Shown here: in pieces, positions 34,123-43,409 of the stretch
Layout of the letters: each line of letters opens with the position of its first letter
Position numbering within the stretch: position 1 is the stretch's first letter
Assembly: GCF_002575655.3 (NCBI RefSeq)
Contig: NC_053041.3
Span: 374,525,054-374,589,053 of the forward strand
Direction of reading: 5' to 3'
Origin: Aegilops tauschii subsp. strangulata
Lineage: Eukaryota; Streptophyta; Magnoliopsida; Poales; Poaceae
DNA: 64,000 nt
The notes under the pieces: generated by a model
What the model saw: only the letters and a program-made list of their open reading frames with translations
Databases searched by the model: none
What the model was told of the DNA's origin: nothing
Translations under genes and position numbers: made by a program

Positions 34123-34131
34123 TGGGGCCCC

Positions 34132-34413
34132 GTGATTTGACTTGCCATTATCATTTTAACTGCGGCGCTATGACTGGCGTGAGTCTCCCGATTCCTGACC
34201 ACCTCCATACAGGTGCGTCTCCCAATGCTCCACCATCTAGTAGAGGTTGGCTCTTGCATGAGAGCCCACTTCTCCACTTTTTCCTTGCGCTATGACCAGC
34301 GTGATTTGACTTGCCATTATCATTTTAACTGCGGCGCTATGACCGGCGTGAGTCTCCCGATTCCTGACCACCTCCATACAGGTGCCTCTCCCAATGCTCC
34401 ACCAATGCGCCAT
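34132..34413 (+). repeat. Direct repeat (about 113 bp, offset 169 bp) upstream of the intact exonuclease gene
   Basis: GTGATTTGACTTGCCATTAT begins at 34132 and again at 34301. Similarity runs through GGCGTGAGTCTCCCG and CCTCCATACAGGTGC to CCAATGCTCCACCA. It lies between the gypsy insertion and the start codon, so it is part of the promoter or 5' leader. Confidence 0.9.
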
Positions 34414-34615
34414 GCAACCGTTCGATCTCAGATCCAAGGGCTCTCGGAAGCCCGTATCATGGGAGAATGGAAAGCCACTACCCTGCCGTTCGCACGCTGG
34501 CAGTTCGCTCCTACTCGTCCCCGCACGTCCTTCAATACTACGGCGGTTCGCTCCTAGTCGTCCCGTCCATTCACATTACGGCAGTTCCACTAATCCTAAC
34601 CTTCCTCCCAAATCC

Positions 34616-35335
34616 ATGGCGTCCCAAATCTCCACGATCGGCGGTGAGTACAAGGTTAGAACCATCACCGGCGATGAGTTCGACGTCATCTACACCCGTT
34701 CTTCCGCGACGGTGAAAGGATGCCTTTCTCGCTTCAGACGCATGTTCGAAGACTCAGATGATGAGTGGGTCACTGGGCTAGATGTTGAGTACACCACAGT
34801 CCTCGGACGAGAGAAGGATCTAAAGGACGAAGAGAGGAAGAAGCCCGCCGTGATCCAGGTTTGCGTGCATGACTTATGCTTGGTCTACCACATATGCCAT
34901 GCCGACGTTGAGTGCCAGGATTTTAAGGACTTCCTCGAGAGCAACCTAGTCAAATTCGTTACTGTAGACTTTGGTAACGACAAAGAAGTCCTGCGTCGGA
35001 GAGGCCTCGTTGTAGGCAACACCTTCGACCTCCAGAAGAATCGGCTGATGTCCTCTCGTCAGCCTTCAATGCTGACCCTGGCAGGAGCCATGGTTCATCC
35101 TTCGTACGGTAAACTGGAGAAACCTCCATACACGTTTCATCGTCATGCATGGCAGCGGAATGTACTAGATATAGACCACATCCACTACGCTGCAATGGAT
35201 GGCTACCTTTGCTTCAATATCTACAAGGGTTGGATGAAGAGCAACAGCCAAGTGTGTGGTTCAAGCAAAGATGTATCGGCCAAGAGGAAGAGGGACAAGG
35301 ACGAAGTCGAGGACGTGGACGAGGACTCCGAGTAA
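34616..35335 (+). CDS. WRN-like 3'-5' exonuclease domain protein, intact, intronless
   Basis: 239 residues from an ATG at 34616 (MASQISTIGG). I chose this start because the in-frame extension further left runs into the duplicated 5' flank and begins with GTG. Exo I is GLDVEYT with Asp56 and Glu58. Exo II is FVTVDFGNDKEVL with Asp122. Exo III is HYAAMDGY with Tyr191 and Asp195, so the DEDDy set is complete. A KRKR basic patch precedes the acidic C-terminus, compatible with nuclear location. The family removes nucleotides from 3' ends of DNA or RNA; plant single-domain members are mostly uncharacterised. Unlike the two broken copies at 1.9 and 5.4 kb it has no intron. A gypsy element sits about 490 bp upstream and may alter its expression. 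Confidence 0.85.
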   Translation: MASQISTIGGEYKVRTITGDEFDVIYTRSSATVKGCLSRFRRMFEDSDDEWVTGLDVEYTTVLGREKDLKDEERKKPAVIQVCVHDLCLVYHICHADVECQDFKDFLESNLVKFVTVDFGNDKEVLRRRGLVVGNTFDLQKNRLMSSRQPSMLTLAGAMVHPSYGKLEKPPYTFHRHAWQRNVLDIDHIHYAAMDGYLCFNIYKGWMKSNSQVCGSSKDVSAKRKRDKDEVEDVDEDSE

Positions 35336-35665
35336 GGTGGAAGTGTCGTTGCTCATGGTGGTTCTAATGCAGTGTCTACCGGAATAGTTGCAAAGTTTAA
35401 TTTCAGGTGTGCTTAATTTAATTTGAGGGGTGTGTTGTGCTGAGCCCCCCAGCAGAACTATGTTATGTTTCTTCTCGTTACTTTAACTCTTCACTACGTA
35501 CATACTAGTATTTCTTACATTTCATCTTTTAGTTGGTATAGTACTACCACTCGTTTCTTCACATTATATACGTACAATATATATGGCCTACATCATATAG
35601 CCAGCAGTTTAGTTGTCAAAGAATTTCAGGGTGCTTAGTTTTGTCAAAGAATTCCAGGATGCTTA
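35336..35665 (+). other. 3' flank of the exonuclease gene
   Basis: Probably 3' UTR, then AT-rich DNA. It contains a GTGCTTAATTTAATTTGAGG motif that returns in part near 36012 (TTTTATTTGAGGGGTG). No gene. Confidence 0.4.
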
Positions 35666-36011
35666 GAGGTTGCTTGGATCCAAGGGACTTATTTTAGTCT
35701 GACTAAAATTAGTCTCTTTAAGAGGCTAAAGTTCCAAGCACCCCTGACTAAAGAGGGGCTAAAACTAGTCTTGAGACTAAAAAATTTTAGTCAGGGGTAC
35801 CCCTACTAAAATGTGGACTAGTCCCCTCTCTACGCATTTAACTCCTCTCCTTTAACACAGGCGAGTTCTGGATTGGAGGGTTTGGAGGATAATAAATTCT
35901 CATTAACTTGATTTTAGCCTTTTTAGTATTTGGATCCAATCATGGGTGAGGCTAGCATGTTTTAGTCCCCCTACTTTTAGTCATGGGACTAAAACGTATC
36001 CAAGCACCCTC
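35666..36011. mobile_element. PIF/Harbinger-type MITE, 346 bp
   Basis: Terminal inverted repeats GAGGTTGCTTGGATCC (left) and its counterpart GAGGGTGCTTGGATAC (right, read inverted), flanked on both sides by the TTA duplication typical of PIF/Harbinger (35663-35665 and 36012-36014). Internal GACTAAAA/TTTTAGTC motifs are repeated in both orientations. No transposase; mobilised in trans if at all. Confidence 0.88.
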
Positions 36012-36129
36012 TTAGTTTTATTTGAGGGGTGGGTTGTGCTGGACACCATTATTGTGACTAGCCTTTTTAATAGTACTATATGCATAATTTGGCGACGAGC
36101 GCTCTCTATATGTACCACCTTTTTTTTAA

Positions 36130-36310
36130 TTTCAAGTTTTGCCCCATGGCGCAATCCATCGATACTACTGCTGTACAAAAGTATACATTTTTTAAAAGGC
36201 TAGAGGGCGGGGCAGTCTAGCTTGGTCGGTTTCACGAGAGGCGAGGGCCTTTGTGATTTGATGGCTCATTACTGCTGGAAGGCGGGGCCTTGTGATTTGA
36301 CTGCTTGTAT
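36130..36310 (+). repeat. Paralogous copy of the exonuclease 5' flank (without the gypsy)
   Basis: Similar to 21285-21490 joined to 34128-34150. Shared blocks are CCATGGCGCAATCCAT-like, TTTAAAAG..GAGGGCGGGG, TTACTGCTGGA and GTGATTTGACT. The site matching the gypsy insertion reads GGAAGGCGGGGCCTTGTG and is uninterrupted. A TATA-like TTGTATAAATGC follows at about 36304. Confidence 0.75.
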
Positions 36311-36594
36311 AAATGCGCCGACGACCTGATCGAGGAGGAGCAAAGAACCGTGCGGTATACTCAAGTTTTCCACTGGAGTAGTACTTCGATGGAGGAGCAC
36401 GAAACACGGCAGCCCAGTGCCATATGGCGATAAAAAATGATCTAAATTGCTAATCATCTCATTGTTAGCATTGTTCTATTCATTCCCTCAAAAAAAACCA
36501 TTGTTCTATTCATGCCTCGCAGAGAACGTGACACGTGCGGCGAAACACCCGAAGCAAAAAATGAAACACATGAGCAAAAGAAGAAGGAAGATTA

Positions 36595-37317
36595 TCACCC
36601 CAAATGATCTAATTCGCCGCGGAGTCGTAACTGCTTCTTCATCGCCTCCATGACCTCCATCTCCTTGCGCGTCTCCTCTGCCATCTTCATTATGTCCATG
36701 ACGCGGGATTTCTCGACGCGAGCCTTCATCATCTGTTCCACGGCCGCATTACGTACCTTGACAGCAGCCGGGTGCTCGATGAGGAGCTTCGCCAACTCCT
36801 CCTTCTGTTCCATGACGAGGGCCTGCAGCATCTTCATCAAGGAACTACTATTCTCATGCAGCTTCTTCCAGCCGGCGTTCTTCTCCTTCAACAGGTCAAT
36901 CTCGTGGCAGAGCTTCGCCTTGTCCTCCTGAAGTCGCAGGATTTCGCCGGTCGCCTTCTTCTCCGAGGCAATGCTCTTCTTCAGCAGCATCACCAAGCCG
37001 GCGGTCAACTCCCCCTACTGATTGAGCTCAGCGGGCATGTCGTCGAGGCTCTCCTTCAGCAACTCCATCAAGCCTTGGATGAAATCCTTCTGCTTATTGA
37101 GCTGATCGGGCATGCCGTCGAGGGATAACGACTCCAGCTCCGCCGGCTCGGCATGTTCGCCTCCGCGGCTAGGGCGCTCCTGGGAGTCATCGCCTGCCCG
37201 TGAGAGATCTTTCGAGGTCTCTGCGTGGCGGCGAGCCCTCTCTTTTTTTTCCGCAGCCTTGGTTGCCGCTCCCTTGTTACGAGTAGTTCTCGACCTAGAG
37301 CTCTGCTCACCGGCCAT
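36595..37317 (-). pseudogene. Coiled-coil protein of unknown family, one internal stop
   Basis: A single frame from an ATG at 37317 (MAGEQSSRSRTTRNKG) to a stop at 36595, 240 codons with one TAG at 37017-37015 (after AELNQ). The N-terminal 45 residues are basic. From about residue 65 the protein is heptad-like and charged, with repeated LMELLKESL/LVMLLKKSI-type segments and long Lys/Glu helices, so an extended coiled coil is likely. No catalytic motif or membrane segment. The rest of the frame is clean, so the nonsense change looks recent; alternatively the downstream part starts at an internal Met (37008). Function unknown. Confidence 0.55.
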
Positions 37318-37388
37318 GGCAACGACGGATGAAGAAGAAGCACTTATGAGGAGGAATGGTAGAGTAATTTTCGGTTAGGTAGTTCCCC

Positions 37389-37397
37389 TTTTTATAA
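37389..37397 (-). promoter_or_regulatory. TATA box for the coiled-coil ORF
   Basis: TTATAAAAAG on the - strand about 75 bp upstream of the ATG at 37317, a normal distance for a plant Pol II promoter with a short leader. Confidence 0.5.
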
Positions 37398-37399
37398 CC

Positions 37400-38097
37400 T
37401 AAGTACTAGCACTAGTACTAATACCTGCATAGTGGGAACACGTTCAGGTTTGGTACGTACTAGTAGGTGTGAGCAGGCTTTCGAATGTGATGGGAACAAG
37501 GTAAAGATTAATTGATGGTTTTGGTTTCGAGGCCCGAAACGGCTCCCGATGAGTTTAGCGGAACATAAATTTCAAGTACTAAACTGCTCAAATGCGTACA
37601 TATTATGTTACTGTCAAAAATTGGCACAAAATACGAAGGAGACCAATGGAAGTACTACTAGCAACCCACGATTTAACTACTCGCATGCGCGCAGTGGAGT
37701 AATAATGTCTTTCTTCCGCCCTCACGTCCACTCAATTTGCATGCGCTGTATTAATTGACCATCAATGAAGTGAACGACTTTACACGCGTCAAATTATCAC
37801 ATGGGGTGGATCTTGGTACAAAATTGCGTCCGCCCGTGTACCCGCGTGTGCGTGCAAGGGAATGAGTGCGTGCGTGGCGTGCGTGCACATCTTTGCTTCG
37901 TGCATGTACAGCCAGTATGGCTCAGGGAGGATGAGTACATTCTTCTGGAACCAGCAGCACGTCACTGTGATCAATCCACACAAGGAGGTCGCGACAACGC
38001 CTCCACATGTGCCACGTGGCTTCATGAACTGGAAGAGAGACACTGTGTAGCGTGCCATTGGTATTCTAATTTACGTGTTTTGCACATACTCGAATTA
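37400..38097. other. Intergenic DNA
   Basis: Promoter-proximal sequence of the - strand coiled-coil ORF, then sequence with CGTGCG/GTGCGT-rich stretches near 37850. Open frames overlap on both strands here without any recognisable protein. Confidence 0.4.
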
Positions 38098-40283
38098 CTA
38101 GTAAGGTACACGTCAATTGCACGCATCAGATTTTGCAACCAAATTATGAATAAATACCACACTATAGCATGTAAGCTCTGAGTCATATATGCCTGATGTA
38201 GCCCTTCGTTTAATTCTTATAGTTCATCTCATTCAAAATCAATTAGTTTTTATAAAAAATCTAAGAACGCGGGAATAGGAAAAACATGGGATTATAGTGG
38301 AATGTCGTCTTGAATCCTACAGGATTGTACGAGTGTTTGATTGTGCATAGAAAAAACGTAGAATTCTTTCAAAGAGGTTTGAGTGGATGGGATGTTTCCT
38401 ATGAAATCTAGTGCAAATGAATCATATGGAAAAATTTCTATGGTTTACAATCCTATGAATCAAACAACCAAGATAGGAAAAATTCCTAATGATTAGAATC
38501 CTCCAAAATTCCTTTGAGAATCCTTTGAATCAAAGAAGCCCTTAATCTATTTTATGATTCATGGAATTGTGCGTTGTAAAGCATAAAGTAAAAACAAATA
38601 ATGGCAATTCAACTAGAAAAAATTTTTGGGCAGTTATGATACGGTAGATTCTAGAACAAAAGAGAACCACTGTTGTTTTGAGGTTTGTGCATTATGCTTA
38701 AGTTCAACCATGGAGTCTGCTAGATTGTACATGTGGCAAAATCCGGTGGGGGCTAGAAGATGGTGCGAGGGGCCTAGTGGAGGAACACTATGAAGGAATG
38801 CACAAGTGCGAGATCGATATTTAGGAAGAGGGGGCGAACACGTGCGCTGTTGCGCGCGGTGGCGGAGCCATGAAAAATAAATGAGCTAGGGGGCCAAGCA
38901 TTGCTAATCCTTTACGAGGAGGGTCAATTCATGAACTTAAACCATTTTTAGCAGCAATTGTCTAATGATCACATTCATATTAGCCTCGATGTATAGTGAT
39001 GTTAGGGGGGGAGGGGGGCAGGGCCCTTACTGCCCCCTATCTTCGCCATTGTGCACGCGTCTGAGAGATGAAGCGGAAGGCATGGATGATGAGAGGGGGA
39101 CGTTGGATATATAATTAATGTGGGTGCATTAGCTATATATGTTAATCCTATATAGAGAGGTATAGATTGATCGATGTGGACGTGGGAAAGAGGGTGAGAC
39201 CTCACTGGATATATCGATTGATCGGTTTGTGTGGAAAACTATGAAAGACCTAGCTATATACACGCATACATAGAGGAACATCGATCGTTGCGCATGCACG
39301 CGTGAGAGATAAAGAATGCCCGATATGATGGACAGGGGGATGTGTGTGGGTGTGTGCCTTCATGGGAGACCGACCTGAAGAAAAATATTGCATGCGTGCG
39401 ATGGATAATGCCGACTGGTAGTGTGTGTGCATGCATGCACGAGAGAAAGTTAGTGGTACAATTATAAAGAGAAGACTACTGTGTGGGTATAAAAGAATAG
39501 GTGAGGTCATAATCAATGTAAAGTTGAATTCAAATATTTGAATAAGAGATCCTGATGTTTGAAACCCATGCATGCATGAATATAACGGAGATCCACGCGG
39601 TGTGGTTTGGAAACGAGCATGTTGTAATGTATAAACATTGAACAAGGTCAGACTGATTTGAATTTGAGATACCGATGGCAGACATCATTTGGCCACGTCG
39701 CATCCATGCATGGACACACTATTCTAATTGGAGCTGATGGGCGGCTTTCGCATCACATATCTATATCTATACCCCTATATATATTATATTTTATATTTTT
39801 TTTATTGTGTGCGGGTAACTTTAACTTTGAAAGATGGTCGTTGGATGAGGCGAATCCGATGGTCCAAAGATGGCAAATTTGAGCACTACTGGCCGTTGGA
39901 TATCATCTAGATTCCACCAGATTTCGCCACATGTATAATCTAGAAGACTCCATGGTTGAACTTAAGCATAATGCACAAACATCAAAACACAAGCACTTCT
40001 TATTTGTTCTAGAATCTTCCGTATCAGAATTGCCCAAATGTATTTCTACATGATTTGCCATTATTTGTTTTTACTTTATGTCTTACGACGCACAATTCCA
40101 TGAATCTTAAATAGATTAGCTTTCTTATAAAAACTAGATGATTTTGAATGAAATGAACTATAAGAATTAAACGAACATCTACATCATGCATATATGACTC
40201 AAAGCTTGCATGCTATAATGTGGTATTTATTCATAATTTGGTTGCCAAATCTCATGCGTGCAATGCACGTGTACCTTACTCTA
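38098..40283. mobile_element. Long-inverted-repeat (foldback-like) DNA element
   Basis: The left arm, 38098 to about 38755, and the right arm, about 39905-40283, are inverted copies. The left end CTAGTAAGGTACACGT matches the right end read inverted (CTAGAGTAAGGTACACGT), and the arms stay similar inward through CCACATGT near 39925. The left arm is longer only because a MITE sits in it. The core (38756-39904) holds no transposase. I found no clear TSD. A Mutator-type non-autonomous element is possible; class uncertain. Confidence 0.75.
38265..38542. mobile_element. 278-bp MITE nested in the left arm
   Basis: Flanked by TAA at 38262-38264 and 38543-38545. The other arm of the inverted repeat has the empty site (CTAATCTATTT read inverted), which fixes the limits. 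The right end AGGGCTTCTTTGATTCAAAG (inverted) is typical of grass Harbinger-type MITEs; the left end is poorly conserved. Confidence 0.8.
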
Positions 40284-40380
40284 GTCTAAATGGTGTTTGT
40301 GTGTGTGTTGTGCGTGTTGAGGTGCAAATTGTCTTTTTTTTGGGTACACGTTAAGCTTGTTCTTCCGAAATTTCAAGCCG

Positions 40381-40585
40381 CGCCTTGTTATGCCAAAAAT
40401 TCAAGCTAGCGTCTCTGTCTATCGTGCTGCGAAACTCCCACCTCTTCAACCCGCGCCTTGTTAGCCGGAAATATTTAAGATATATCTTTGTCTCGTTGTG
40501 CTCCGACAACTCCCTCCATCTCAACCCGCGCCTTGCTATTCCGAAATTACAACGCGCGCGAAAACTCCCACCTCCTGTGAAATCC
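40381..40585 (+). repeat. Tandem repeat of about 74 bp, three copies, in front of the exon-series gene
   Basis: CGCCTTGTTA-type units start at 40381, 40454 and 40529; the third is shorter. Each has a CTCCCACCTC or CTCCCTCCAT segment. They lie about 270-480 bp upstream of the predicted ATG. Confidence 0.7.
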
Positions 40586-40856
40586 CGACACGTGAAATGC
40601 CTGTGGTACCCCTGAACCGAAAGAACCGCCTCAAATCGGTGGGGGTACTCTCGTAACTTACCCCACATTTCAGACAAGCGCGTCTCTAAGCCATGGTTCC
40701 CTACTGCCATCCCATCCGCCCACCCATTCGTACACCGAGGCCGCGAAAACTCGCGACGAAACCCCACAGCCTGCTCCGTCCGCCACCTAGCCGGAGCCTC
40801 TTCCCCGACGACGTCGTCCACAGCAACACCTCGACGTCCCTCATCCACCGTACCGA

Positions 40857-43265
40857 ATGAGGATCCGTCGTCGATCTCATCGTCCCGCCGGTTCAGCCAC
40901 CCCGTCCTCCACCTCCAAGGAGCTGCCCCGACATTCCCCTCGTCTTTCGCGCCACCTCCATTCCCACACCGCCGTCTTCACCTGCACCAGCGGAAGAGCA
41001 TCATCATCACCGTTTCCTCGGATGAAGATGCGGCCTAATCGGCGCCACCAAAGAGGTTGTACACTAATCGCCGCATTTTCTTCTTGATTCGATCTCACGG
41101 TGCTGCCGGCGCTCAGTCCTGAGCCGACACGGCGCCGCTCCATCCAGGGCGGCGTCGCCGGCCACTTCCTCCACGGTGTCGCTCCCTCGGCGGCGACGTC
41201 CACATCAGTAGGAGCTGCTGCTTTAGCTCTCGCTCGCGCTGCTGCTCTGCTCTTGCTCTCGGTCCCCTGCCTGGTCTGCTCTTGCTATTGCTCTTGCTCG
41301 CGCTGCTGCTCTCGCTCTTGCTCTTGCTTGCGATGCTGCTCCGATTTAGCCACACTTCAGTCGACTAAATCGACTTTTGGGTCAGTCGATTTTCAGGGGG
41401 TGGGGGGCTCGCCGGGGTGAAGGAAGAACCAGCCGCAGCGGGGAGGGGGGCTCGCCGGAGAGGTACCCCACTATCTATCTTAGGGTTCAGGATGGGGGCG
41501 GTGGTCGCCGGCGGTGGCGGGGCGTTGGCGGGGCGGTGGTGTGGGGACCGCCGGAGAAAAAGCTCGGCACGGGGGGGGGGGGGCGGGGGGCTAGAGGGAT
41601 GGCCGGGGCGGCGGCGGACCGGCGGTGGGGAGTGTTTTCGGGGCGGGTGGGGCGGCGCACCGCCGGCCACGGGCGGCGGGGGGCTGCTGTTTGGCCGGTG
41701 GTGGCTGGCGGCTCAGGGGGGGTGGAGGTTGAAGATGAACCGCAGGCCCTTGATTTCGTATCCAACGGCTGCAAAATCGACTGGCCAGAGATGAAAAAGT
41801 CAGTCGACCGACGTGTAGCCTCACCTTGCTGGTGTGTTCAGTTTCGACAGCAAAATTCAGTTTCGATAGCAAAATTCAGTTTCGACAGTTAAGTTCAGTT
41901 TCGACAGTTAAGTTCAGTTTCGACAGTTAAATTCAGTTTTGACAGTTAAGTTCAGAGATGAGCGGCTGCTGTATTTTACATCTAGCACTTTGTGGTTATG
42001 TATTTTACATCATGTATTGGAGATGCTATTAGAATTCCACTCAGGTTAACATTGTTCGTTGTCTCTCTTGTCCTGCTTCAGTCTCGGCGTCGTACAACTC
42101 ACCGGAGCTGCTCCAACGACGAAACCCTCCATCACAGCGGAGCAGTACCTCGGGCTCCATCTCTAGACGCCTAAGATCTTCTTCCCCTCCTCCGACAGCC
42201 AAGTCAGCCGGAGCATCCTCACCGGCCAACCTAATCACGCTGAGATCGACATGGCTTCGCCAAAGAGGTTGTACACTTGTTGCATCTCTTTTTTACTCTA
42301 CATGTTATATATATTGTCCACGGAGCACTCGTAGTAACGGGAAATACGATTATTTTATCCTACTATATGACAAGCAATGAGGTACCAGGCAACTTAGCTA
42401 TCCGTGATGGACTCTCTTGAACGCCATCATTATTTATCTCTGCGCGTTTGAGCTGTGCATTTGTCGATGGGCCTGGGAGTTGAGCTAGTATGGCAGTGGC
42501 CTGGGTCCAAAGTAATAGAAGTAGCACAAAAACATTTTTCTAGTGTGGGATTTTCCTTGCTCAATCCTGCCTACTAGAATCGCCAGTGCTTGAAAGGAAA
42601 AGTGAATGAAAAACATCGGAATTGGAAAGTTTCCTATGGTACTACTTTTCATGAATTTGGTGCAAAGGAATGGAGCAAAGGAAAACTGTAGGGTTTGTTC
42701 CTTTAGTGTCTCCTTGAAAGAAAAACCGTAGGAATTCTAATTTCCACTTCTCCTCCTTTTTATATTCCTATTCATCAAGCACAAGACTAAGAGATAGTAG
42801 CATAATAGAATTATAACCGTGCATTTTCTTGTGGTTTGACTTAATCTCACCATGCTTTTTTGCATCCCGTGATCTTCCAATTGTTGTGAATCAAACACCC
42901 AGATTGGCAGAAATCCTGTTTTTTTTAATTCTCTGTTTTGCATGTGCATTCCTATCCTATTCCTGTCTATTTCCTATCCCTGCATTGTTAGAATCCTCAA
43001 ATTCAAACAAGCCCTTACTCAATTACTTCTGTTACAGATATGTATCAAAGAAAACCTTGTGTGGTTTGTCCTGCTCCTGCGGCGCTGTGTTCCACCCCAG
43101 CTCAGCTGCTCCAACGACAGAAGGGTTCACCACAGCAGGGATCCGCTCTCCAGACTATCTTTCGCCGCCTCAGATCTTCTTCCCCGCCGCCGGCAGCCAC
43201 GGCAACTGCATTACCATCATCAACTGAGCAGATGACCTTGAGGACTACACGGGTCCGCAAGAGAG
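40857..43265 (+). CDS. Exon-series gene of unknown family (three phase-1 exons), 3' part missing
   Basis: Predicted exons: 40857-41055 (ATG, 199 nt), 42082-42267 (186 nt), 43038-43265 (228 nt). Acceptors are TTCAG and TACAG. The donors follow AAGAG, AAGAG and AGAG, each in phase 1, and the joined frame stays open. Exons 2 and 3 code for related peptides: LLQR near the start, RRLRSSSPPP in the middle, and LR(S/T)T..(R/K).R at the end. Exon 1 is a more distant, Ser/Arg/Pro-rich relative with the same donor context. This suggests exon duplication inside one gene. The product is basic and probably disordered; no known domain is seen. The Angela element begins 145 bp after exon 3, so later exons lie outside the window or are lost. 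Intron 2 (42268-43037) looks partly MITE-derived. Confidence 0.45.
41215..41345 (+). repeat. GCTCTTGCT-type microsatellite
   Basis: Degenerate 9-18 bp units alternating GCTCTTGCT, GCTCGCGCTGCT and GCTCTCGCT, inside the predicted first intron. Confidence 0.7.
41842..41956 (+). repeat. 19-bp minisatellite TTCAGTTTCGACAG, about six copies
   Basis: Units of about 19 bp (TTCAGTTTCGACAGTTAAG and variants) in a row within intron 1. Upstream, 41400-41740 is very G-rich with a run of twelve G near 41572. The open frames there are composition artefacts. Confidence 0.8.
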
Positions 43266-43409
43266 GTCGCACTCTTCCGTGTCTGCTTATGTTATGCGTC
43301 GCTTAATATGATGACATGCTACATTATCGTCGTGTTCACCTATTAGACTCCGAGTCAGGTCCAAACTAATGCTGAAACTTGAGTTTTTAAATGGTTGTGG
43401 GGTACATAT

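Noticed and set aside
40351..40848. 165-codon - strand ORF
   Set aside because: Spans the 74-bp tandem repeat and the presumed leader of the exon-series gene; no domain; likely a shadow.
41365..41892. Several overlapping ORFs in a G-rich stretch
   Set aside because: All six frames are affected by G-runs and GGC repeats; sits in a predicted intron.
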